A stretch of DNA of 64,000 nt from Hygrophila difformis (Eukaryota > Streptophyta > Magnoliopsida > Lamiales > Acanthaceae): positions 43,135,301-43,199,300 of the forward strand of contig JAOANR010000008.1 of the NCBI GenBank assembly GCA_030278955.1, written 5' to 3'. The notes beneath the pieces are model-generated. The model made no database searches. It saw only the letters and a list, made by a program, of their open reading frames with translations, and was not told where the DNA came from. Shown here in pieces: positions 9,868 through 21,398 of the stretch. The translations under genes were made by a program, and so were the position numbers. Position 1 is the stretch's first letter; every line of letters starts with the position of its first letter.

Positions 9868-11230
9868 TTATCCTGGAAAACTCTTTAAATGAGTGTACCT
9901 CGGTCTGTCGGTACACTTCCTCAAATCAGGATCAGTCGCATACAAAGTTTTTATATGCTCAAATCCCAACAGATGTGTTGTCGCCATGACAGCCAAGGTT
10001 GCTCTTCGTGACAAGGCATCTGCGACCACGTTGTCCTTTCCCTTTTTGTATCTGATGACATAGGGGAAGCCCTCAATAAACTGACTCCAGTGTGCGTGTC
10101 GTTTACTCAACTGTCCTTGTCCTCGGATGTGCTTCAGAGTTTCATGATCCGTATTGATGACGAATTCTCTACCCCGAAGATAATGCTGCCAAACTCTCAT
10201 AGCTCTTACCACAACAAACAACTCTTATCATATGTGGAATAATTCAGTGAAGCACCAGAAAATTTTTTCATTGTGGTATGCGATCGGACGACCTTCTTGT
10301 TTTAACACTGCTCCCATTCCCGTTTCCGGATGCATCACATTCAATTTCAAACGGGAGATCGAAATTCGGCAAGGCTAACACCGGAGCATGTGTCAATTTT
10401 TCCTTCAAATTAGTAAACGCCTTATGTTCCGTTGGCCCCGTTGGCCCCCACTTAAAAGGCAGATCCTTTTTAAGTAGCGTCGTGAGGGGCGCGGCAATAA
10501 CACTAAACTGCGGAACGAAACGTCTGAAAAATCCGCAGAGTCCTAAAAACTGACGGACCTCATGAACTGATTTCAATGGTGGCCAATCAGAAATGGCCTT
10601 CACTTTCTGTTCATCTACTTTCAGTCCTCCCTGTCCAACAATGAAGCCCAGAAAAATTCAGCTCTGTTGCGTGGAACGTACATTTTTCCAGATTAGCATA
10701 CAGCTTTACTTCCCGCAACTTGTTGATCACCTGTTGAACATGAGATACGTGATCAGGTTCGCTTGCCGTATAAATTAAATATCATCAAAATAAACGACAA
10801 CAAATTTATTAATAAAGTTGCGCAAGTTCTCATTCCTGAGACGCATAAACGTTGACGGGCGCGTTGGTGAGACCAAATGGCATAACCAGCCATTCGTAGA
10901 GTCCGAATTTGGTCTTGAAAGCTGTTTTCCATTCATCTCCCGGGTTTCATTCGGATCTGATGGTAACCGCTTCGAAGATCAATCTTCGAGAAAAGATTTT
11001 GCGTGACCAAGCTCGTCAAGCATATCATCAAGGCGTGGGATGGGGTGCCGGTACTTCACAGTAATTGCATTGACGGCTCCTGCAGTCGACGCACATGCGC
11101 CAGGAACCATCTTTCTTCGGAACAAGTAGCACTGGTACCACGCGCAAGGAGATAAACTTTCGCGTACCCATCCTTTATCAAGCAATTTCTGTACTTGAGA
11201 TTGAATTTCCTTGGTCTCTTCCGGCGTCAT
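9868..11230 (-). pseudogene. Reverse transcriptase and RNase H of the CRM-like element (broken)
   Basis: RT start at 11230-10979 (TVKYRHPIPRLDDMLDELGH), palm in other frames to about 10604, connection region FLGLCGFFRRFVPQFS (10603-10268), RNase H with DCDAS-like start near 10320, then [10 protein letters not shown] and VVADALSR (10221-9868). Frame changes at about 10979, 10604 and 10222 disable it. The product would copy element RNA into cDNA inside virus-like particles. Confidence 0.75.
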
Positions 11231-11689
11231 CCGGTATGCTGGTCTGTTGGGATAGAAGCACCTGGAACAAAGTCAATCTGATGTTCGATACCACGAAGAG
11301 GTGGTAGTCCAGGCCGGTACTTCCTCTGGAAACACATCCTTGTTTCTCTCCAGCATCCTAGAAAAATTATCAGAAATTCAGGTGCAGGCATTGCAAGTTC
11401 TATGAATATAATCAACAGGTTTATAATAAGCTAGGAAACAGTGACCTGTTGGATTATCTTGATGCATGGCTTGATCGAATTCATTCTTCGTCAGCAAAAG
11501 GCATGGTTCTGAGCTTATGTCCGAGATTTCTGATTTAGAAATTTTTATTTACCCTTTTGCTTTGCCTTGGTGTTCGGCTTCTTCTTGCGCATGTTCTTCC
11601 CGTAATCGTTCTTGATCATTTTTACAGTTTTGATCGGGAGAGGCTTAACATGTGTACAATTTATTATAAAACTTAAAAACTCAAAGAAT

Positions 11690-11990
11690 TGTCTTTGCCA
11701 CAATATGTGACGTCATTGTCGTATAACCAGGGCCTCCCTAATAGAATGTGCAGCTGTCATTGGTACGACGTCACACCAAACGTTTTCAGCATACGAGCCA
11801 ATTTTGATGGAACATTGGCTCGTTGGCTCACTTTCAGAGTTCCGTTGTCCATTCATCCAGTGCAAACTGTACCGGCTTCGATGATCTTCCGTAGGTAGCC
11901 CTAATCTGCGTATAGTATACGTACTAACAACGTTAGTGCAGCTACCCATTGTCAACAATAACAGAAGCCAAATTACCGTTTTAAATCACA
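11690..11990 (-). pseudogene. Aspartic protease remnant of the CRM-like element
   Basis: Minus-strand VDNGSCTNVVSTYTIRRLGL, then WMNGQ and a WCDVVPM..CHILLGRPWLYD-like end after a frame slip. The usual D-S/T-G active-site triad reads D-N-G here, so the middle residue is changed. In an intact element it would cleave the Gag-Pol polyprotein. Confidence 0.55.
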
Positions 11991-13490
11991 ATAGACAATG
12001 AAATAAATTTTTCTCGTTGGTTCGTCAGGTGGTGGTGGTTCAACTTTCTCAGCATTTAAAGCATGCATTGCCACGAAGGTAGTTAGAACCCGTTCTTCTG
12101 TCTCCTCGACGACTTCGTGGTCACACTGACTTCTTTAATTTTAATTGGAGCAATTTCTTCTTGCTCTTCCTCGGCTGATCCCTCTATTCATCAGATTCGA
12201 TGAATTTCAGATGACCGCCTCTCCAACACTGCGACTCTCTTGGTGAAGGGACACTCATTTTCATAGTGTCCTTTTCTCTGACACTTAAAGCACATGACAT
12301 CCTTGATGTCTCTTTTCGGTCGTGCTGGCTGGGTATTCTGTACAGGCGGCTTGTAGGCTTTAAATTCCTTTGCCAGTTCAACCCCTTTGGTTGGGTCGGC
12401 TTGGATTTATCCTCAATGCGGGGCCACGATTTACCTGTCCAATCCTTTCCAGGCCAAGGTTTGCTTGCTCCGGAGGAACTGCTACCGAAAGTGATCCGTG
12501 GGACCCTCCGATCTTGTGCTTCGATCTTGGCTGCAAGATGTACTAAATCCTCAATATGCTCCTAGCCTCGAAGATCAACTTCATCTCGTATATCTTTTCT
12601 CAGCCCTTCCATGAATCTAGCATTTGTGATTTCTTCATCCTCTTTAACTCCACAACGAGTCATCAATTTTTCCATTTTTTGATAATACTCGTTGACTGTT
12701 TTTCCTCCCTGAGTTAGAGTAGTCATCTTGTGGTACAAGCTTGCTCATGTAATAAGAGGGTACAAACCTCCTGCTTGCATAAACGGATCAGATCATCCCA
12801 AGTCTCACTAGGTCGAAATCCGCGTTCTCTGATTTCTTTTGCGGTTTTCCTGCCACCAAAGCTAGAGCATAATCCTTAAACTTTGTTTCTGCTATCTAGT
12901 ACCTTGCTTTTTCTCAGAATAATTATGGCAGTCAAAAATCAGCTCAATGGATCCTTCCATTGAATAAATTCTGCAGGAATCAGGTGTTTCCCTTGAACAC
13001 TGGAAGAACAAATTTAATTCCTTTGATTTCTTGCTCCTCATCCTGATTATTCTGATATCTTCGGCCTCTTGGTGCCCTAGGACTCGTGGTGCTGCTCGCA
13101 GGAGGGGGCAGATGAGCATTACGTCCGGCATTTGCTCGGGTTCCCCTCGGCATGTTGTACTGTTCCTCAAGTTCCTTTCTGCTTCGGCCATATCATCATC
13201 AGGATTAATTTCGCTTTGCTCCGAGTCTGGGGTGTTGTGTGGAGCATTCAGGTTGTGGGGTTCCAGTGTCCGCCTAACTGATGTCTCTGTACTACTCGGT
13301 TTATGTGTTGCTCCACAGCATTCCCAGAATTCGGAGTCTATCCTCAAGTTCAGTGTGCAGGCCCTCAATCTGACTATACCACTTTGGTATTAATATCCTC
13401 AATCTTTTTATCAATTCGTTCCATTTTCTGTTTTAAGATTGAAGGAAACTGATAATTTCAGAGTTGGATGATCCAGATGCTCCTAGCCAT
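11991..13490 (-). pseudogene. Gag of the CRM-like element (broken)
   Basis: Scattered frames carry gag landmarks on the minus strand: IELIFDCHNYSEKK near 12920, a region near 12600-12720 resembling the capsid multimerisation segment, and a zinc knuckle CFKCQRKGHYENEC (CX2CX4HX4C) near 12250-12300. Several indels and stops separate them, so no single protein can be read. The probable start (MARSIWIIQL, near 13480) is soon followed by a stop. The protein would package element RNA. Confidence 0.65.
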
Positions 13491-15058
13491 CTTATCAGTT
13501 TGATGATCTACACAAAACAAATCAATCTATATATATAAAGATGTTAGTAGCACTTGCACAACAGATAAAAATTATCATCACGAAGCACTCTCACTTTTCT
13601 CTCGTTCGGTATGATGCTTCCGTGAAGATTTCAACCACGTTGAGATTGAGGCTGAAAACAAGACTGTTGCCCACACTACTAAACTTGACAGAAAGGACTT
13701 ACTAAAATTAAACAAAATGAAGAGAAAATAATTACAATTATTAATGTACTGAAAATATGTGATCACAATGTAAGGACTTAGTGTTATGGCGATTAATCGC
13801 AGTTTACACGTTAAATTCCAAAATCCTCACAAAGGGTAAAAATTTGGGGGGTGGAGTTTAAAAAAATTATGAAAAGAGATCTCACAGCACTCGACTCCCG
13901 AATGTATCACACTGGTTTCCCAAATATCAGTACTTGATAATATATATATATTTTCTACAGTACTCTCCAATATGACAGATAAAATTTTCCCGGAGGAATT
14001 TCAACAGTTAGGTTTCACTTGTTGCGAGAGGAATTTTAAGAGCGGAACATTGCCCGATTAAAACTTCAACTCTGTGTTCGTGATTTAGAATAAATCAGAG
14101 GAACCAAGTGCCAACTGTATATATCCAACTTAGGAAAAATTTTGATCACAAAATGAACAAGGGTGCGGTTTGGGAGTACTTAGAAAAATTTGGATAAAAA
14201 TTGAGAGTCAATTCGGTCTAGAATGGAGAGATTCGGTTTATAGACCGAATTGGTTGGGGTTAGACCGAATTGGTGGAAGGAAAGAAGAAAAAGGTAGACC
14301 AAAATTGGGGGTGTAGACCGAATTGATGCTCAAGACTTGGTTCAAATTTTCTCTTTTTGATCAATTTGGGCTGAGGTTCGGTTTAGAGGTGGTAATTCGG
14401 TTTTATAGACCGATTTGAGGAAGGCAGACCGAACTTGGGAGAGTGTAGCCACAATATTTGACTTTTCTTCACCCTTATCTCCAACCAAATGATGGAATTA
14501 CTCTTCTCAATGGCTAGGTGATGGCTAGCATATCAAATCTTGCTTCCTTTTAACCGCCCAAATGTTCAGCAAGTCATGATCAATTACTCTTTTCAAGATC
14601 AAGGATCAAGCATGAAGTTTTCAAGAACAATATGAAGAAACAAGTGGGTGACCAAGAACAAGATAAACACTCAACTTTGATTTTGGAATTTTTAATGCTA
14701 ACTAGCAATTAATAACTTAAACACATATTCAACTTACACTAATAAACATACATGACAGTCCACAACATGAAAATTTTAAGATAAAAAACATAAAATTGGT
14801 GGAAAATTCGAAATTGAGCAAGAACAACATCAATTCTTGATTAAATCATAACTTCCTCATATGAAGTCCAAATTAAGCATACCTTATATGAAAAGTCATC
14901 TACTCGACGAGAGGATTCCAAATATATGCCTAGATTTCAAAGACTCTAATGGATGAACTCAGAAATGATCAAAACATATCCTGTCCGAAATTTAGGGTTT
15001 TCCAATTTTTATGTTTTTAGGGTTTTTGGATTTTAAACTCAAGAAAGATCCTATATTA
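13491..15058 (-). other. 5' leader of the CRM-like element
   Basis: No convincing ORF. Between 14210 and 14440 several ATTCGGTCTA/TAGACCGAAT words match the palindromic repeat words of the LTR, now in single or mixed orientation. The rest is AT-rich. Confidence 0.55.
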
Positions 15059-15071
15059 GGCTCTGATACCA
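15059..15071 (-). other. Primer binding site (tRNA-iMet type)
   Basis: Minus strand TGGTATCAGAGCC, 12 nt inside the 5' LTR end, complementary to the 3' end of plant initiator Met-tRNA. Confidence 0.85.
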
Positions 15072-15083
15072 AATTCTAACTAA

Positions 15084-16102
15084 TGCCATGGATCATAGGA
15101 CCCATTCTTGAAACAAAAAAAAAAAGAAGAAATAAGGATGATAAGAGGAGATGGATATGGAAGCTACCAACTCAAGATTTTAACAATGGAAGGCAAACAA
15201 GCCCCTACGTCTTGTCCTCACATCCTCATTAACATCAATTGTTGGTTGATAATCAACATGGTAAGCTTCAACACCAAATGTTGATTTAAGTGTCCCAATA
15301 AACTTGGTTCACAAGGATGAAGATGACCTCTTGGAAAGCTTGCAAAATGCTAAGTCTTATAATTCAACAAAAGGTGCATTACAAGTGAAGGGGGAGGCAT
15401 ATTTATACTTGCCAAAGCTCCTGCGTACATGACCATGGAAAATAAAATACAAAGAAAGTGTAAAATAAACTAGGTAGTTCGAAAAGTGGCAATTCGGTCG
15501 ATAAGCTAAAAAGACCGAATTGGTAAAGGAATGGAAAAAGGGAAATGAAGAAAGGAAAAGGCAATTCGGTCTATGGCAATTCGGTCTAGACCGAATTGCC
15601 AAGACATAGACCGAATTGGCAATGTTGGAGGGGAAATGGAGGAAAAGAAAAGAGGGGGTCCAATTCGGTCTATGGCAATTCGGTCTAGACCGAATTGCCA
15701 ATACATAGACCGAATTGGCATGGGGAAGCTTGGCATGGTGCAATTCGGTTTAAATGATGCTTAGACCGAATTGCACCTAGACCGAATTGCTCTCCTCTTC
15801 CTCCTAAATTTATTAAATGTTCAGGATGCCCAATATCCTCCACTATTACAAAATAACAAAATATGGTATTCTTCATCCGATCTCTCTTCCGGGTTTATGG
15901 ATTCAGTTCCCGGACGTCTGCTTGCTCGAGCTGTAAGAGCAAAGTTGCTTCGGATCGAATTGTGGATATTTTCTTCAGCTCCTTGTCAAAATGATCTTGG
16001 AAAAATTCAGCAACACGGGTTGTGAACTTCTTTATCTGCTTCCTTGAACAGGGTCCATCTGGAAATGGTAATATTGTGGCTACAGTTCCGGCTTCCACGC
16101 CA
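15084..16102 (-). repeat. 5' LTR of the CRM-like element
   Basis: 1019 bp. Same ends and order as 7672-8696, with perfect 26-bp palindromes at 15575-15600 and 15674-15699. Followed at 16103-16107 by the CCATC duplication. Confidence 0.88.
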
Positions 16103-16450
16103 CCATCCCAAGTGGTCTAGCAACAGCCTCGCTCTATCATCATTAAGCTGTCCCTGATGAAAACCTCTCTCCGGAATATAAGCCCTATTTACTCGTAATT
16201 CATCAAAATAGAAGTTTTGGGAAGATGCAGAAGCAAACCGGAGTCTAACCCAATGGTCGGGCCTATCATCATGGGGAAGATCGCTAATCCTGGGCACAGG
16301 AGGTGCCTCCTCCTCAGAATCAGACCCCACCTCAGGGGGTATCACAACTGCTGGGGCACTCGGACCGGCCTCATGATCGTGAGTGGCTCGTCTCTTGTGC
16401 CTCGGCGGGCACATGAGGGATGCTAGGACAAGTAACATGCACAGAATCAT
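16103..16450 (-). pseudogene. Athila-like env-position ORF, N-terminal part
   Basis: About 116 codons from the ATG at 16450, cut by the CRM-like insertion and continued at 7671-6769. The N-terminus MILCMLLVLASLMCPP is hydrophobic like a short signal or anchor segment, but translation could also begin at the second Met, before CPPRHKRR. An acidic stretch SDSEEEAPP and the segment FDELRVNRAYIPERGFHQGQ follow. Just upstream (minus strand) ATTTTGCAG/GATG resembles a splice acceptor, which fits the expression of env-position ORFs from a spliced RNA. Function unknown. Confidence 0.6.
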
Positions 16451-17300
16451 CCTGCAAAATACCCAATATCAAATAAAGAAATACAATCCTCACACTAGGT
16501 ATAAAGCAGGGAAAAATAAACAGAAAACCACCAAATCCTAGGCTTCTAAAATATATAATCTAATAAACTCAAGCCTAATCATCCATCAAGACATAATCAA
16601 GGCTATCCATAGCAATAATCATATGAAAATAAACATGGAACTCATTCTGGCATTTCATCGAACATGTTATGTGCACTTGTAGGCCTAACTTCAAATTTAA
16701 TCGTAAACTCATGAATAATTGCCCAAAATTTAAAACAATCACCCAATCATCAATGAATAATCACAATGTAGCATCAGCAAACAATATTCTACTCAAATCC
16801 AAGCCTACATTGTTAATTAAATTCGAAATATTTCATATTCTTGACAAATTCTCAAAAATCCAAGATTTAATCTCCAAGAACATGCAACAAGATGCACCAA
16901 CATGTTTAAACTCATCAAACATAAACCAATCCAAATAACACTAACTTCATTAATCGCACACAAATAGGCATAGAAATCAAAATCCCTAAATTCTAGCATA
17001 AACCCTAACTTCACTTGTTCTTCACAAAATCAACCAATCCAAAGCATGAAACTTGAAATTAAGTGAAGATAGAAGTAAAAACATACCTTGGTTGATGAAA
17101 TTGTGAAGATTTGAAGAGAAATGGGCAAGTAATTACCGAATTTGTGAAGAGAAAGGGTTGAACTCGCACAAGGAGGAAAAGAAATGAGGGAGCGTGAACC
17201 TGCCCCCTGCCCGCAGCTCGAATAAGAGCTCTTGCGTGACCCGCGCGGTCGGGGCGCGGTATCTCCCAGACCGCGCGGATACCGCGCGACGTCTTTTTTA

Positions 17301-17343
<43 letters not shown>

Positions 17344-17590
17344 ATGAAAATATATTAAAAAATGAAAATAATATAAAAATACCTCTTGAAATCTGATGTG
17401 TGCGAAGTTCTGTGTTCCAACTTTGCTTTCCAATTCAGTTCTACACCCACTTAGTTCCTGCAGATCAAATTCACCAATTAAAATAAAAATTAAAAAAAAA
17501 ACTAAAAACTATAACTAAAATAAAAAAACTCGGGTTGCCTCCCGAAAGCGCTGCATTTAACGTCGACAGCCAGACATCCCTTGTAGCTCT
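16451..17590 (-). other. Spacer between Athila pol and env-position ORF
   Basis: No supported gene. It holds an (AT)n microsatellite (about 17307-17338), a GC-rich block with interleaved inverted repeats (17241-17287), a GGGAGGCAACCCGAG phrase after pol (about 17530-17545), and an acceptor-like pyrimidine tract plus CAG just before the next ORF. The open frame at 17059-17433 crosses the AT microsatellite and is not credible. Confidence 0.55.
17241..17287. repeat. Interleaved GC-rich inverted repeats
   Basis: CCGCGCGGTC (17241-17250) pairs with GACCGCGCGG (17269-17278), and GCGCGGTATC (17254-17263) pairs with GATACCGCGC (17278-17287). The two stems interleave and so would form a pseudoknot-like or switching structure. 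Similar CGCGCGG words occur in the unrelated gypsy LTRs. Confidence 0.65.
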
Positions 17591-17997
17591 CTATTCATGT
17601 TTCCAGGCTTCAATGGACCGACATGTTAATTCAACATATGGCTTTAAACGATGTCCATTGACAGTGAACTTTTTGCTTCCATCATCCAACTCAACTGCAC
17701 CAGAAGGAAAGATTTTAGAAATAATCAAAGGTCCAAACCATTTGGAACGCAACTTCCCTGGGAACAATCGCAGTTGAGAATTAAATAAAAGAACTTCTTC
17801 CCCTTCACTGAATTGCTTAGTCCTCAATCGCCTATCACGGACCATCTTGGTCCTATCCTTGTGAGAATTTGAGGTCTCATAAGCCACAACTCTCCAATAA
17901 TCCAACTCTAGCAATTGTTCTTGCCTCTTTTCTCCTGCAGCTGCTAAATCAAAATTGACAAGCCGAGTAGCCCAAAAGGCTTTGTGCTCGACCTCCA
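17591..17997 (-). pseudogene. Athila-like integrase C-terminal part
   Basis: Minus-strand frame from VEHKAFWATRLVNFD through YETSNSHKDRTK to GKLRSKWFGPLIISKIFPSG and NGHRLKPYVE, ending at a stop at 17591. It is the C-terminal DNA-binding part of integrase. It joins the core at 25622-26459 when the gag-only insertion and one CTCCA are removed: ..CHLPVE + VEHKAFW. The CTCCA duplication is at 17993-17997. Confidence 0.85.
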
Positions 17998-18135
17998 TGT
18001 AACACCCCGGATTTGATAACCCAGGCCGGGATGCCACCGCCACACCTCCCTAGCAAGACACGGATTCTCCGAGCTTGCTAAAGAGATGCAAGGCTATGGG
18101 TTTTGGAAAAAAAGTTTTAAAAACAAGTCCGGAAC
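17998..18135 (-). repeat. Extra LTR fragment at the left edge
   Basis: Starts TGTAACACCCCGG like every LTR of this family read backwards, runs 138 bp with its own variants, then stops where the next LTR copy starts (18136). The CTCCA duplication abuts this fragment, not the full LTR. A related LTR was therefore present here and was joined to the second by insertion or recombination. Confidence 0.8.
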
Positions 18136-21070
18136 TGTAACACCCCGGATTTGATAACCGCCACACCTTCCTATCAAGACGCGGTTTCTCCGAGCTTGTT
18201 AGAGAGATACAAGGCTATGGTTTTCCAGAATTTAAAACATTTCAAATAGCCCATTTATAAATATATAACAAAAATCGTTACATAGTATTGTCTAAATTGC
18301 AGCGGAAAGTAATATTCAAATATAGATATAGCAGCGGAAATATAAATAGGGTCAACACGGCCAAAACACGGGTTATACAGGCCCGTTATGCAAGTCATGT
18401 ATAAAAACGAGAGTAAACGTTCCCAAAATCCCAATGCATGCTATGCTCATGTGTAAGCCTCATACTCTAAAAAGAAAAAGAGAGCAACGGTTTGTCAGCA
18501 TAAACATGCTGAGTAAGTTAACCCCTAGCATACAATAATGGGGTTTCACAGCCTTTAATTATTTAAGAAAGAATTGACTTACATTTAGCATGATCGCAGC
18601 CACTATATAAATTAACTCATCAAGATAATGGAATTTAATTGTAGAAATCAAAGGTATGCATGTCAAATGATCACATATATAACTTGCAAGGCGATTAAAT
18701 AAATTGATATAAACCAAAACACAATTTAGCAAGGATTTAATTAAACCTCTTATAAATTTCTCGTTTTGTTTCCTTTATAGGTTACCATTCGCTAGGGCTC
18801 TTATGTCCACTAGCCTCATGGTCAATATTTCACTAGGGCCCTTACGTCCGCTAGGCATACGCTTGGGCCCTTATGTCCACAAGTCACATAATCAATATCG
18901 CGCTAGGGCTCTTACGTCCGCTAGACATACGCTTGGGCCCTTATGTCCACAAGCCACATAGTCAATATTGATAGTATCTAACTTTGTCAAAAATCACCAA
19001 TGTTTTCAAAAGAATTTAGAAAAATATTTTTATTTGTTTAGACATATCTCGCAAATCATGTGTTTCTCAAAAGACGAGTTTTCAACATTTCAACCAAGCC
19101 ATTGCCACAGCTTACGCCATCTTAGTTTAAAATTTCATTTTAAAGGCAATCGACTTCAAATTTCTACAGTAGATCAAAGACAAGCTAACGAACAACTTTC
19201 GTGTTTTAAGTTTTCCGAAATTATGTGAGGAAACGGGTGAAATTTTACAATCTTTATAAAAACCGAAATCTGTCATAATTGTCTACACAGCGCACTGATT
19301 TTCAAAAGAGTTTTTAACATAGCAAACGAACTCCAAAATTTATGAAATTTTACAGGCACTTAAAAGACACCAAAACAAACAAGTTTTATTAGGCAAATTA
19401 TGCAAATTCATCACGGATTAAGTCAGATTGACCCACTAAGTTCGGTTTAAAAATCTGTCGACTTTTCCTTTTCGGACACAGTGTATTCAAAACGGGTTTT
19501 CACTATCCAAACTTTAATGAAAATGCGTGAAATTTTGCAGGCATGTTTTCAAGACATTTATCTACAACTTTTATGTTTACACCAAAGATTAGTTTTGATC
19601 ACAAGTGATAGAAAAATGCACATCAAGTTCGACCAACCAATCTGTCATGGTTTTCGAAAGAGTCATGCCTCACAAAAATGTTTGATGCGGTTTGGGGTAT
19701 CAAATCTTAATGAAAATGCATAATATTTTACAGAGGTATTCACGTAGATCTACAAATTTCATGTTTAACACAAGTCCTATTTCGGCCTACAAACGAGGTC
19801 AAAATGGCTAACAATTTCGAGATTCAAATCTGCCAAAGTTCTAAGTTTGAAAAACGGGCAGCAGTGTTCAGATTCAGTTTTTGGGCATCAAACCATAACG
19901 AAAAATTACGAAACTTTTACACAAGGTAGATATATGTCTTAGAAACACTTTTTATGTTTTGAGTTTTCCCGTTTGAAGACTTTTAAGGGTTCGAAAAAAT
20001 TCCTCCAAAAACGCTGCGCATGTGAATCTCTTGTTGACAGATTTTATCGAGTTTTTTTTTCGTTAGATCTCATGTTCGGTTTAAATTTTAGCCACCAAAA
20101 ACCGCATGTAAGAATTAACTTACATAATATGAGTTCTAAACAGCCCTTGGGTCGTCCGGAATCTACGGATGGCTACGAACGGATCTCCTCAACACGGTAT
20201 CCTCTTCCCCTTGGCGACGAATCGAAATCGAAAGTGAAAATCTATAGTTAGATCGAATTTTTGGATTCAAAAAGGTGTAGGGAACCTAAATAAACATTCA
20301 CCAACAATTTAAAATCTTGAAACCTTGCTCCACACGCCTCCTTGCTTGGATTTCGTCGTCGGGATTTCAAGAACACAAGAGGATTTGTGGTTTTTCGGTT
20401 TGAATGAGTTGGGAGGGAATATGAGAGTAAAGAGGAGTGAATTAGGGTTTGTGTGATCTGATTATAGGGTATAGGATCACTTAATTTCGTCCCTAATACC
20501 CTTCCCTCCATGGTGATAGTGTTTCCATAGTCGGGGGTTGAAAATATGGCAAGAAATCTCGAAAACGCGCAAGATGATCGTAGGCTGTCCCAAGGCGCGG
20601 TGGTGGTGCGGTGTAAGGCCAAACACCGCGCGGAGGGCGCGCGGCCTGGTCTGGGCCGTGCGTCCGGACTGGGCCATGCGATCCCGTCGGGCCTTTTCTC
20701 CTCTCTTTCGGGTTTCTATCCTCCTACATTTCTGGGCTCGATTATTCCGTGTCATTCTCGGATCATGATTCCTCTCTTAAATCTATTTCGACTTCAAATT
20801 GATTTTGTGTTTGAAATCTTAAGTTCGTCGGTTTCGGATTTGTCGGCTTCTAATTCGTCGTCTTTTAGCTCCCGTGCAATAATTTATTTAATTAAATTAT
20901 TTTCGACTTCACGGGTTCTTGGATATTTAATTCCTTCTTAAATTAAATTTCATTTCTCATTTCATCTTTTGGAATTAAATTCCATTTCTCATTTTATCTT
21001 TAAATTATTTATTTTATTTATATATTGTATTTATTTATTTATTTATGTTACAAAATTCTCGGGTATTACA
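18136..21070 (-). repeat. 3' LTR of gag-only element 1
   Basis: 2935 bp, TGT..ACA ends. On the minus strand: GC-rich CGCGCGG cluster (about 20590-20660), donor-like GTAAGTTAAT (20114-20123), tandem GTGGACATAAGGGCCC / CGGACGTAAGGGCCC units (about 18790-18960), acceptor-like TTTTTAG/AGTATG (18467-18468), the ACGGG/CCCGT hairpin block and two GCAGCGGAAA words (plus-strand reading). It lacks 16 bp near its end that the 5' LTR keeps. The GC-rich frame at 20546-20941 is not a gene. Confidence 0.85.
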
Positions 21071-21398
21071 GTCTACCCCCCTTAAGAATCAACTTCGTCC
21101 TCGAAGTTGTGTTTTTAGCTTCCCTCTCGAGCTAAGAACTATGGTTCTTTTTGTTTATATTAGTTTTTTTTTCTTTATTTTTGTATTGTGACTGAACTCA
21201 GAATTAAAATTTCTAAGCTGCCTACGTACCCTGTGAAGGGATAAAGCCATGACGTAGTTCAAAACAATTTGAATTTGTTTATTTATTGATTTGGGATACA
21301 TAATATTCGGGTTGTTACATCCTCCCCCCTTAAGATTACAGTTATGTCCCCATAACTGCCTACGCATTATTCTCAAGAAAGTTCGGCTTTTGACCTTG
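21071..21398 (-). other. 3' UTR and polypurine tract of gag-only element 1
   Basis: Minus strand: GGCAGTTATGGGGACATAAC, then TAAGGGGGGAGGATGT, a block with ACGTAGGCAGC, and CGAGGACGAAGTTGATTC leading to AAGGGGGG (21076-21083) before the LTR. The same blocks in the same order follow pol in the Tekay element (42480-42750). Confidence 0.8.

Larger units (their letters stand above)
7672..16102 (-). mobile_element. CRM-like Ty3/gypsy chromovirus, complete but decayed
   Basis: An 8.4 kb element on the minus strand: 5' LTR 15084-16102, Met-tRNA primer site, gag with one CCHC finger, protease, RT, RNase H, integrase, polypurine tract and 3' LTR 7672-8696. Flanked by CCATC duplications. RT (VKYRHPIPRLDDMLDEL) and the integrase C-terminus (GDWVWLHLRKERFPAKRR) resemble CRM/centromeric chromoviruses. 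The pol frame reads through the polypurine tract into the 3' LTR, a trait I know from CRM elements. All genes carry frameshifts or stops, so this copy cannot be autonomous. CRM is the likely lineage, though Galadriel is not excluded. Confidence 0.8.

Noticed and set aside
12184..12565. ORFs on both strands around the CRM-like zinc knuckle
   Set aside because: Shadow frames; the knuckle CFKCQRKGHYENEC lies in another minus-strand frame.
17059..17433. 124-residue minus-strand ORF with IYIYIY repeat
   Set aside because: It runs through an (AT)n microsatellite; no domain or conservation.
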